Under the pieces are notes generated by a model that was given only the letters and a program-made list of their open reading frames with translations, searched no databases and was not told where the DNA came from. Position numbers and translations under genes: made by a program. 64,000 nucleotides of DNA, taken from contig CM036199.1 in assembly GCA_020631735.1 (NCBI GenBank), positions 16,759,955 to 16,823,954 of the forward strand, given 5' to 3'. Shown here one piece after another: positions 1-9,066 of this stretch; the stretch's first letter is position 1; each line of letters starts with the position of its first letter. Source of the stretch: Saccharum officinarum (lineage: Eukaryota; Streptophyta; Magnoliopsida; Poales; Poaceae).

Positions 1-281
1 AAAGATTCCCTAGGTGTAGCCAAAAGTTCATTATCTTCTTGATCAGAATATAGGACCTTTGGTTCATTATCTTCTTGATTAGAAGATAGGACCTTGAGTT
101 CATTATCTTCTTGATTAGAAGATAGGACCTTGGCTGTAGAAAAGGGTTGGTTTTGACCTATTACAACCAAACATGGGTGCAACTCATAGCTAGATGCGAG
201 AATTTTGGGCTCTGGTGGCTCTAAGCTTGCGCTCATGGGTGCAGCATAATGATAGATAGGCGTATAATTTGGGTTATCCAT
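1..281 (-). CDS. Gag-like N-terminus of an Athila-like LTR retrotransposon (partial)
   Basis: An open frame of 93 codons starts with ATG at 281 (MDNPNY) and runs off the left edge without a stop. It lies about 95 bp downstream, in minus orientation, of a primer-binding site and LTR, where gag is expected. Near its C-terminal visible end it carries three tandem 12-residue units built on KVLSSNQEDNE, encoded by a perfect-period 36-bp DNA repeat. No zinc knuckle or other named domain is visible in this part. The assignment to gag rests on position, and the lineage (Athila) on the tRNA-Asp-type PBS. It could instead be a leader ORF. Confidence 0.5.
   Translation of the reverse strand, partial: MDNPNYTPIYHYAAPMSASLEPPEPKILASSYELHPCLVVIGQNQPFSTAKVLSSNQEDNELKVLSSNQEDNEPKVLYSDQEDNELLATPRES
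27..134 (-). repeat. 36-bp coding tandem repeat, 3 copies
   Basis: Three units begin near 27, 63 and 99, each with the core TTCATTATCTTCTTGAT. The period of 36 is a multiple of three, so each unit encodes 12 residues in the frame of the partial gag-like ORF and the frame stays open. The unit nearest the left edge differs from the other two by a few bases. Confidence 0.85.
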
Positions 282-375
282 AAGGATAGAAAAGAAAAGG
301 CAAAAGAAAAAGAGAAAGATAAAAGTATAATACAAGGTTAAGCATGACTTAAGGTTAACTCAGCTGACGTCTTTC

Positions 376-393
376 TCCTTGGCAACGGCACCA
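376..393 (-). other. Primer-binding site, tRNA-Asp type (Athila-like element 1)
   Basis: Read on the minus strand the site is TGGTGCCGTTGCCAAGGA, close to the complement of the plant tRNA-Asp 3' end (TGGCGCCGTTGCC core). It lies four bases inside the LTR end (TGCTTGCTG on +, starting at 398). It fixes the element's orientation (minus) and the inner LTR boundary. Confidence 0.75.
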
Positions 394-397
394 GAAA

Positions 398-564
398 TGC
401 TTGCTGATATTAGTTACGCACATGAACGAATCTAAGAGAAATAATCCGCAAGCGCACGGATATCGGTGAGTACTTCACCCGGGAGATATTTCCAGAATAT
501 CGTATTTGTTTTATCCGCTAGGAGAAAGCGTGCGATGACTAACCTAAGTCTATACTTAACCCCT
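398..564 (-). mobile_element. Athila-like element 1, upstream LTR, inner segment
   Basis: This is the PBS-proximal end of an LTR whose other part is at 11819-12915; the Tekay element is inserted between them. The junction is proved by the 5-bp TSD CCCCT at 560-564 and 11814-11818. The sequence is related to the second Athila-like LTR at 13852: both share 'aataatccgcaagcgcac' just inside the end. Confidence 0.75.
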
Positions 565-3311
565 TGTCACACCCATTTATCGACCAAATGGAATGCATAC
601 ACTTATGTGCGCCCAGAGATCAATCACACATAAGTTCACAAATTATAACAGAAGTATCATCACAAATGTTATTACATCACGATATTTAAACACATAGTCT
701 TAACACAAACGTAGCGGAAGTATAAATAAAAATCTCTCGTGGTAGCTCCAGTCACAGGTACATTGACTGGTTGACAGCAAGACTAGTAATCTTCAGGGAA
801 GTAGGCGTAGTAGTCACTATTACCTCCATCTGTTACCCATCCGGGATTTTTATCCAAGTAAAAGAAATAAACAAGCGTAAGTACATCTCGTACTCAACAA
901 GTGTAACATGGGGTTCATGAGGCTCAAAAAGGCATATTCATTGGTTTATCAGCATGTAGCTTTTAGTTAGCATGATTTTAGCATAACAATAGCATCAAAA
1001 TGTCTCAATATAAACATTAAACATATGATCCATGTGAAATGATTAATGAATAGCAAAAACTTAATCATAAACAATTATTCAACTATTCCATAAGGGTCCA
1101 AGGCCACTCGTAACCGTGAGCACGGCTGTTATAACAGTTTTACACTCTGCAGAGGTTGTACACTTTCACTGTGAGTCGTGTTACCCAAATGCCCGGGTTA
1201 ATTACTCCCAAAACACTACCAAGGTGAGCAGGCAGGGTAAACACTATGAAGTCTTTCGAAGGTTCGTCTAACAAGTTAGGGTCATTAGATTTCACTCGGC
1301 AAACAGATGTAGAGCCCCCTTCCTGATGGCACAATAACACGCAGCCTATACACATGAGGACAGAGGCCGCACTATACCCGATTCGTCAAGCCATTCTTAC
1401 GCCATAAAGGAATACCTCTAACAAGCTAGAAAAGGTCCTTCTATATGACTAAAGCCAGAGCCATATAGCCCCCACAGTTGTACTGTAAATCCCGGATTGT
1501 CGCTTATAGATGAGTCCTTATGGAGAGCAATTAGAGCATCAAAAGTAACCCCATGCTCTAGTACCCTTAAACAGTAATAAAATCATCTTTTAATGTTTAT
1601 TGCATATTCCATTAGTCAAATTACATGATCATTGTCCAAGTTTAAGCACTAGCCAAACTACTCAATACAATTTAATAGGTACCAAGGTAAAGGATCAATC
1701 GCTAAGTCATCCTTAACAAGGAATAAATGCATAATGATATTAATTGCATATGGTGAATAGGACAACAAGGATAATCCCATGCTATACTTGCCTTGCTCAA
1801 ACTGGTCCTGAAGATCTTGCTCGTAGTAAAGCTCTTGATCTCCAACAAATTTCTCACCGTCTATACTCGATCAACCATTATCAACAACACACATCCAGAG
1901 GCAATCATGCATTAACAAACAAGACTTTAATTAGAGCAATACACCAACAGTAAGTCTTTAAAATGAATCTACAACTTGCTAGGATCACACAGACGCGAAG
2001 ATCACGAAAATCGGATCTAAAACGACAAAGTTATGAATTTCCAAAGATTTCCTATAGAAAAATAAATACTTTAATATAACTTGAAAATAAATTATCTCAA
2101 ACCTACTGTACAGTTCTATCATCATGTAGAGCTCGCAAATATGAATCTAACGCAATTTGAATGGATCAAATCGGAGCTAAAACGAAAATTCTACAACTAA
2201 AACAATCTGAATGGCAAAACTGTAAATATCAGAAAACGTATTTTTCAATTACCGAGACGAAATACGTTTTCAACCGATCAAAGCGTACTCTGAGCTTTAC
2301 GTTTTAGGACTGCGGGTTCTATACTTAAAAATCACAGGGTTTCTTTTGCAAAATCACCAGCGAACCGGTATCTTCTAATTCTAGCCGTTGGATTTAGATC
2401 GGACGGTCCAGATCGGATCGAGGAGGTATCCGGCGGCGCTCCGGTCGGAAACAGTCGACGGCGAGCTTCCCGCGGCGGCGCCATGGCCGGGTGGAGCCTA
2501 TCTCGCTCTGTGGTGCACGAAATCGCAAAACAAAAGCACCGGCAGGTAGATAACTTCAACGCGAACTCACCTAGGGCAAAATCGTGGCCGGGGACGAAGC
2601 AAGGAGCGCGTGCGGCTTTGAGGGGCGGACGGTGGATCTCGTGCTCGCGGTGACCTAGCTCCCGAGCACCAAATCGGCTGCCGAAGACACGGGATGAGGG
2701 AGGAATCACGCGGGGCTCCGTTTTTATAGTCCGGAGGCGCGAGGAAACAAGGAAGGCGCGGAGATTGGCGGCGGCTTCGGATCGGTGAAGAGGGTAACGA
2801 CGGCGTCCATTTTTGGAAAGCACCGGAGGAAGAAGAAGGAAAGTTTGAAAGTGTCAATGACAGGCGGGACCCACCAGTCAGCGACTCAGGCGGGTAGAAC
2901 GCGGCCGACGCGAGCGCTCGCGCGGTGACGGGCCGTCGGCTGCGGCTTGGGCTCGGCCCAGGAGGAGAATGCGGGCGCGCGTGAAGAGATGGGCTGCCGG
3001 CTAAGCAGGCCGAGACGGCGGGCTGGACCAAAATCCGAATGAAAATGAATTTCCTTTCTTTTTCTTTTTCCAATTTTTTTTTCAAATTCCTTTTTCAAAT
3101 GATTTTTAAATCAAATTTGAATTTGAATCAAACCACTCATCTCAAAAATTCAAATGCAACAGCATGAATGCACAAACATGTTTCTACCCTTATATTTAAT
3201 TTTGAATTTATAAAAATTATTCTTATTCTAAATTTTGCATGCTTCACAAAAATAAATGTAAAAATTATATTTTTCCTATTTTTCTTCTTTTCAAATTTTT
3301 AGGGTGTTACA
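565..3311 (-). repeat. Tekay-like 3' LTR (2747 bp)
   Basis: Begins TGTCACACCC and ends GGGTGTTACA on the + strand. It is a near-identical copy of 9067-11813. A TATA-like motif (CTATAAAAA on the minus strand) lies near 2710-2718, separating a roughly 600-bp U3 from a long R-U5 of about 2.1 kb. The stretch 2330-3100 is GC-rich and has reading frames on the minus strand that recur identically in the other LTR. These look like chance frames. Confidence 0.95.
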
Positions 3312-3326
3312 ATTCTACCCCCCTTA
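3312..3326 (-). other. Polypurine tract
   Basis: On the minus strand the bases directly before the 3' LTR read AAGGGGGGTAGAATT, a standard plus-strand primer site for Gypsy elements. Confidence 0.8.
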
Positions 3327-3358
3327 AGATGAATCTCGTCCCGAGATTCGACCGATGC

Positions 3359-6300
3359 TTACTCAAATAGCTGCGGGTAGGTTTTTCTCAAATCCTCTTC
3401 TCGTTCCCAAGTAGCCTCTTCTGCTGTGTACCGATTCCATTGTACTTTACACATTTTGATTGTTCTACTTCTTGTGACTCTGTCCGCAGTCTCTAAAATT
3501 TTAACCGGAAACTCTTCATATGTAAGATCCTCCTTAACAGTAAGTTCCTCTAATGAAATCTGCTCCTCTGGTACTCGTAAACATTTCTTCAATTGAGACA
3601 CATGGAACACATCATGTACACCTGCCAAACTTTCAGGTAATTCCAACTGATATGCCACTTCACCACGTCTCTCTATAATCTTGAAAGGTCCAATATATCT
3701 TGGTGCCAATTTACCTTTCATGTTGAACCTTCTCACACTCCTCATTGGCGATACTTTCAAATATACATAATCCCCTACCTCAAAAGTCAACTCCCTTCTG
3801 CGAGTATCAGCATAGCTTTTCTGTCTAGACTGTGCTATTTTTAAATTATCTCTAATCATTCTCACTTTCTTTTCAGCATCCTTTAATACATCAGGTCCAT
3901 ACACTTGACTCTCCCCTGTCTGATTCCAGAACAACGGGGTTCTACATTTTCGTCCATACAGAGCCTCAAACGGTGCCATTTGAAGACTCTTCTGATAACT
4001 ATTGTTATAAGAGAACTCTGCATAAGGCAAACTCTTATCCCAACTAGTACCATATTGTAAAGCACAAGCTCTCAACATATCTTCCAATATCTGATTAATT
4101 CTCTCCGTTTGACCATCTGTCTGAGGATGATAAGCTGTACTAAAATTTAATTTGGTTCCCAATGATTCATGTATCTTTTGCCAATAATGAGATGTAAACT
4201 GAGTACCTCGATCAGACACAATCTTTTTACGTACTCCATGTAGACTCACTATTCTTTCCATATACAACTCTGCCAACTTCGCACTGCTATATGTAGTCTT
4301 CACAGGCAGAAAATGAGCAACCTTAGTCAGACGATCCACTATCACCCAAATTGAATCATATCCTCTTTGAGTCCGTGGCAACCCAACTATAAAATCCATA
4401 CCAACCTCTTCCCATTTCCACTCGGGTATCTGCATAGGCTGTAACAATCCTGCAGGTCTCTGATGTTCCGCTTTCACTCTTTGACAAGTATCACACAAAG
4501 CAACATACTCGGCAACATCTCTTTTTAAACCATACCACCAATATTTCTCTCTCAGATCCAAATACATTTTAGTACTCCCCGGATGTATGGAATAAGCTGA
4601 CTCATGAGCTTCACGCAGAATTACCATTCTGATATCCTTATCTTCAGGCACACACAGCCTTTTTCCAAACCATAACGTACCATTATCATCCTTACGGAAC
4701 CCTGGAGATTTACCTTTCGCTATGTTTTCAGCTATCTCCCTCAACTTTTCATCCTTCTGCTGACCTTTACGGATTTCTTGCTCTAGAGTAGGCTCTAATA
4801 CTAATTCCACTGCATTGGTAGTAAATCCTAAGTTCAAATACTTGCACTCGGCACATAATTCCTTTGGCATAGACATTACTTGTATTTCATTTGCATAACT
4901 TTTTCTACTAAGAGCATCAGCAACAACGTTGGCCTTTCCTGGATGATAATGCACCTCTAGATCATAGTCTTTTATCAACTCCAACCATCTACGCTGCCTC
5001 AAGTTCAGATCCGTTTGAGTAAAGATATACCTTAAACTCTTGTGATCAGTGTATATATCACTCTTGTGTCCAATCAAATAATGTCTCCATATCTTTAATG
5101 CATGAACTACTGCAGCTAATTCCAAATCATGAGTAGGGTAATTTAACTCATGCTTCCTCAACTGCCTTGATGCATATGCCACAACTCTACCTTCTTGCAT
5201 CAGTACACATCCCAAACCCAATCGAGATGCATCACAATAGATAGAGAAAGGTTTACTCAGATCTGGCAAAACTAAGACGGGTGCAGTCGTCAATCTCTTC
5301 TTTAGCTCCTCAAAATTGGCCTGACACTTCTCGGACCACACAAACTTGGCATTCTTCTCCAATAATGCAGTCATTGGTTTTGCAAGCTTTGAAAATCCCT
5401 CTATAAATCTTCTATAATAACCAGCTAATCCCAAGAAGCTACGGATCTCACTCACATTGATGGGTGGTTTCCAATTCAATACATCTTTCACCTTGCCAGG
5501 ATCTACTGATATTCCTCCATTAGAGACAATATGACCCAGAAAAGAAACTTCCTTCAACCAAAACTCACATTTACTCCTCTTTGCATATAGTTGGTGTTCT
5601 CTGAGCTTCTGCAAAACCAACCTCAGATGTTCCGCATGTTCTTCCTCAGTCTTGGAAAATACTAGAATATCATCGATAAATACCACTACAAACTTATCCA
5701 GATATTCCATGAATACCTTATTCATCAAATACATAAAGTATGCAGGAGCATTAGTCAGACCAAAAGACATCACTGTATACTCATACAACCCATACCGTGT
5801 GGTAAAAGCTGTCTTTGGTACATCACTAGCACGAATCTTCAACTGATGATATCCAGAACGAAGATCAATCTTGGAAAATACACAAGCTCCTCTCAACTGA
5901 TCAAACAGGTCATCAATCCTAGGCAATGGGTACTTGTTCTTAATAGTAACCTCATTAAGAGACCGATAATCTACACACATCCTCTGAGTTCCATCTTTCT
6001 TATCCACAAAAATTACTGGTGCTCCCCAAGGTGAAGAACTAGGACGAATAAAACCCTTATCCTGCAACTCCTTAATTTGTTTCTTAAGTTCTTCTAATTC
6101 ATTTACTCCCATTCTATATGGACGCTTAGCTATAGGTGCAGTTCCAGGTAATAATTCAATAATAAATTCAATGTCACGGTCTGGTGGCATACCTGGCAAT
6201 TCCTCTGGAAACACATCTGGAAACTCCTCCACAACAGTTTCCTGGGACAAGTGATTCACCCTTCCTGAGTTAGGTGCGGTCTTCTGGTGGCTGCTCTGTC

Positions 6301-7330
6301 TCTGGGGAGTCTGCTGGTTGAGCTTCTCCGGGCAATTGTAAGACAAGTGACCTTCTTTTCCACATCGGAAACACTTGTTGGGGGTATTGGGAACACTGGT
6401 CTTCATAGGAGTGTTATTGGAAGGACCCTGACGCTGTGCTTGATTCCCATTCTGCTGCGGTGGACGTTGGTTGCTATTCTGTGGCTGGAATGGGGGACGT
6501 TGCGGAAACTGTCCACGGAATGGGATCTGACCACGATTCCACTGTCCAGAGGGAGGCCTCTGCTGAGTATTCTGCTGAAAACCAGTACGCAGACGGGTGT
6601 TGCTATTAGAGGCTTGTCCCTGTAACCTCTTCCTCTTTGCATCCATTTCCTTGCGCTTGCTATCCACCACGATAGCGCGGTTTACAAGCGTCTGAAAATT
6701 AGGGTAGGTATTGGACATCAACTGCAACTGTAGTCCATCATATAATCCCTTCAAGAAGCGGCGCTGTTTATCATTGTCATTGGCCACCTCATGTGGAGCA
6801 TATCGTGACAATTGAGCAAACTTGTCACGGTACTCAGCTACAGTCATTGACCCTTGGGTCAGGTTCCTGAATTCCTCCGCCTTCAACTCTATCATTCCTT
6901 CAGGTATATGGTAAGCCCTGAAGTTCTCCCTAAACTCCTGCCAGGTGACTGCAGGAGCATTGGCAGGACGACCATACTCATATGACTCCCACCAATCCTG
7001 AGCTTCTCCCTGAAGTTGCCCAGAAGCAAACAACACCTTCTGTCGGTCATCACATTGGGCAATAGTGAGTTGTTTCTCCACTGCACGAAGCCAATCATCG
7101 GCCTCCAAAGGGTCAGCAGCATGTGTGAACACTGGGGGACGACCCTTCAAAAACTCACCACGCTTATCACGTGGTTGAGCCCCAGCAACTGGCTGATTTT
7201 GCTGATTTTGCACTAGTTGCTGCATCAACTGCGTCTGTACCGCCAACAGTTGCTCAATAGTTGGTGGCGGTGGTGGTGGTGGATTTGGGGGAATGTTTCC
7301 ACGACCTCTGCCTCTTCCTCTTCCGGCCAT
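3359..7330 (-). CDS. Tekay-like Gag-Pol polyprotein lacking protease
   Basis: A single uninterrupted frame of 1323 codons. I chose the ATG at 7330 ([11 protein letters not shown]), seven codons inside the longest frame, because the basic RG-rich start is typical of this family. Domain order: gag (roughly residues 70-230), CCHC knuckle C320-C333 ([14 protein letters not shown]), reverse transcriptase from about 385 ([12 protein letters not shown] active site), RNase H (CDAS, DLELAAV, TDHKSL, VADALSR), integrase with HHCC zinc finger, D-D-E residues ([21 protein letters not shown]), and a C-terminal chromodomain (KVQWNRY, EATWERE). Only about 45 residues separate the knuckle from RT. The aspartic protease (D-S/T-G and ILGMDWL motifs) is missing, apparently by an in-frame deletion near residue 363. 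Normal products are virus-like particle proteins and replication enzymes; here self-processing is not expected. Confidence 0.95.
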   Translation of the reverse strand: MAGRGRGRGRGNIPPNPPPPPPPTIEQLLAVQTQLMQQLVQNQQNQPVAGAQPRDKRGEFLKGRPPVFTHAADPLEADDWLRAVEKQLTIAQCDDRQKVLFASGQLQGEAQDWWESYEYGRPANAPAVTWQEFRENFRAYHIPEGMIELKAEEFRNLTQGSMTVAEYRDKFAQLSRYAPHEVANDNDKQRRFLKGLYDGLQLQLMSNTYPNFQTLVNRAIVVDSKRKEMDAKRKRLQGQASNSNTRLRTGFQQNTQQRPPSGQWNRGQIPFRGQFPQRPPFQPQNSNQRPPQQNGNQAQRQGPSNNTPMKTSVPNTPNKCFRCGKEGHLSYNCPEKLNQQTPQRQSSHQKTAPNSGRVNHLSQETVVEEFPDVFPEELPGMPPDRDIEFIIELLPGTAPIAKRPYRMGVNELEELKKQIKELQDKGFIRPSSSPWGAPVIFVDKKDGTQRMCVDYRSLNEVTIKNKYPLPRIDDLFDQLRGACVFSKIDLRSGYHQLKIRASDVPKTAFTTRYGLYEYTVMSFGLTNAPAYFMYLMNKVFMEYLDKFVVVFIDDILVFSKTEEEHAEHLRLVLQKLREHQLYAKRSKCEFWLKEVSFLGHIVSNGGISVDPGKVKDVLNWKPPINVSEIRSFLGLAGYYRRFIEGFSKLAKPMTALLEKNAKFVWSEKCQANFEELKKRLTTAPVLVLPDLSKPFSIYCDASRLGLGCVLMQEGRVVAYASRQLRKHELNYPTHDLELAAVVHALKIWRHYLIGHKSDIYTDHKSLRYIFTQTDLNLRQRRWLELIKDYDLEVHYHPGKANVVADALSRKSYANEIQVMSMPKELCAECKYLNLGFTTNAVELVLEPTLEQEIRKGQQKDEKLREIAENIAKGKSPGFRKDDNGTLWFGKRLCVPEDKDIRMVILREAHESAYSIHPGSTKMYLDLREKYWWYGLKRDVAEYVALCDTCQRVKAEHQRPAGLLQPMQIPEWKWEEVGMDFIVGLPRTQRGYDSIWVIVDRLTKVAHFLPVKTTYSSAKLAELYMERIVSLHGVRKKIVSDRGTQFTSHYWQKIHESLGTKLNFSTAYHPQTDGQTERINQILEDMLRACALQYGTSWDKSLPYAEFSYNNSYQKSLQMAPFEALYGRKCRTPLFWNQTGESQVYGPDVLKDAEKKVRMIRDNLKIAQSRQKSYADTRRRELTFEVGDYVYLKVSPMRSVRRFNMKGKLAPRYIGPFKIIERRGEVAYQLELPESLAGVHDVFHVSQLKKCLRVPEEQISLEELTVKEDLTYEEFPVKILETADRVTRSRTIKMCKVQWNRYTAEEATWEREEDLRKTYPQLFE

Positions 7331-8022
7331 CTGCCATCCATAAACATGCAAACTTTAAGAATTCCATGATTTCAACCACTTATAAGATTAAGAAGGAGAT
7401 CTGAAAATTTTCTGGACGAGTAGCATTGTTGACAGTTCAGTATTTCAATCATATCTCGAGTTACAGAAATCCAAAAGAGGCGTGCCTTATATGGTTGGAA
7501 AGCTTATAAAATTATCCACAATTTCTATTCAGACCTCAAGATCAAATTCTGTCGTTAAGTCTATGAAAAATAAGGCGTAACAGAAACTGTTCCAGATTCC
7601 AGTCTGTGCAGAAACTTTAACTTGTAAAAATTATATCTCTCGAACCAGATCAGATAAAAAGGTGATTCCAGTGGCATTTGAAAGATGCTTGAGTCTAGTT
7701 TCTCTCATAAAAATTTCATAAATGTTGCACGAACCGTTTTTAAACTATATCAGAAACATTGAAGACTGCTCCAGAAAACAGCAAGGACAGAAACGTGATA
7801 ATATCAAACCCAACTATTATTCCTTGTCTATTAAACTTATTATTCTTAAGAATGGAACTTGTAGACATGCCTACAAGTCCCGACACTCAAACAAAGATCC
7901 AACTCACACATAAGCATAATAATAAAGCAACTAGCACACCAAGGTTCAAACCACACGACAGACTCGACTGACTCAACTGACGTTACTAAGAACGTTCTTA
8001 TTACATAAAGGACTCCTACTTC
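7331..8022 (-). other. Spacer between the extra ORF and gag in the Tekay element
   Basis: This 692-bp AT-rich internal stretch has no convincing ORF on either strand. It separates the upstream extra ORF from gag, so translation of gag from a full-length transcript would need reinitiation, leaky access or splicing. I see no clear splice pair. Confidence 0.5.
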
Positions 8023-8877
8023 CTAAGGAAGTGGCTCATGCTCTAATGTCTCATAAATCTTGGACATGCCTTGGTTTGCTCGGAGCTCATCAATGGTTGC
8101 TTGGCACCTCTTGATAGTCTTCCCTTGTGCCTTCACCATCTCTTCTAGCTGTAGCTTCCTATCCATCATATCATAGACAAAGTCCACCATTACCCGAGGT
8201 AGTGGCTCTAGCTGCACTGGATCTGTCATAGCCCATCCAAGTTCGGGATGTGCACGAGGAAAGAAGCGATGAATGTCATGCTTCATAAGGTTAAAGCGAA
8301 GATAGCGGAGACCCATACATGCTTCAAAAGCAGCATCTTCAATGCTATCCTCTATAGTAGCTCGATGTCCCACGTGAGAGAACATCCTGTCCAGCTGATA
8401 TGCTCCCTTGTCTTCCTTATGGGCAAAGATGCTTGCCCTTGCCTTCCAGTACGTGTCCTCCAGTGGATGAGTGTACTCCCAGCAGACGTACTCCACAGCT
8501 GGATGCCAATCAGCGAAGTAATCAGTGAGCATCCCCACCAGGCGAAGATGAGAGACAGCATTCCCTCCATTCCTGTGGTAGATCCTCACAGTCCATCCCA
8601 TTGGAGCAGGTGGCATATCTTCAGGAGCTTCATATGATGGAGGCGGGGGTTGTACTCCTCCATTAGCTTCCTCTTCATCATCTTCAATCTTGATGATTTC
8701 TGGATCTTCTTCGGGCTCAGGCTCTTCCTGAGGAGGTGCTGGTGCTTGGACTGGTGTCACAGGAGTCTGCTCCTGTTCCTGAGGTTCTAGCTCTTGTGGC
8801 TCTTCAGTTACATGCAGAGCACGAGGTGGGTAGTATCCTCCAGAGCTAATGCGGGCAGTCTTACGGTCACGGGCCAT
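8023..8877 (-). CDS. Extra ORF of the Tekay-like element with histone H3-tail-like N-terminus
   Basis: A 284-residue protein of unknown function lying between PBS and gag on the same strand. The codon directly before the ATG is TAG in the same frame, so the N-terminus is fixed unless spliced. Residues 1-21 align without gaps to the H3 tail, matching at M1, A2, R3, T7, A8, R9, S11, G13, G14, P17 and L21. The position of H3 K9 is Ile, K4 is Arg, K14 is Tyr. Residues about 24-95 are acidic and Pro/Gln-rich (low complexity), about 95-225 look globular, and about 230-262 look like a coiled coil. I do not recognise the globular part. Additional ORFs upstream of gag are known in some Gypsy lineages. 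The H3 resemblance is my reading; mimicry is inference. Confidence 0.8.
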   Translation of the reverse strand: MARDRKTARISSGGYYPPRALHVTEEPQELEPQEQEQTPVTPVQAPAPPQEEPEPEEDPEIIKIEDDEEEANGGVQPPPPSYEAPEDMPPAPMGWTVRIYHRNGGNAVSHLRLVGMLTDYFADWHPAVEYVCWEYTHPLEDTYWKARASIFAHKEDKGAYQLDRMFSHVGHRATIEDSIEDAAFEACMGLRYLRFNLMKHDIHRFFPRAHPELGWAMTDPVQLEPLPRVMVDFVYDMMDRKLQLEEMVKAQGKTIKRCQATIDELRANQGMSKIYETLEHEPLP

Positions 8878-9048
8878 CTACAGAATTTTTAGATGAAGTT
8901 AGAATAGAGGCAAAATTTCGTAATAGAATGTGACATAAGAAGCATAAAAATTTATCAAATAACAAGAGCAAGATAGTGAGCATAAAAATAGTGTAAAGAT
9001 GATACTAAATCGACCATTCTTAGCTAGGCTTGCGTCCTACAGTCAACA

Positions 9049-9063
9049 AGAGCTTTGATACCA
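9049..9063 (-). other. Primer-binding site, initiator tRNA-Met type (Tekay-like)
   Basis: On the minus strand the site reads TGGTATCAAAGCTCT, three bases after the 5' LTR end (GTGACA). It resembles the complement of the initiator tRNA-Met 3' end (TGGTATCAGAGC). Confidence 0.85.
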
Positions 9064-9066
9064 ATT

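Noticed and set aside
2332..3098. Frames of 70-172 codons in the LTR, repeated at 10835-11600
   Set aside because: Arg/Pro/Ser-rich GC-driven frames inside the LTR; their identical recurrence reflects LTR identity, not selection.
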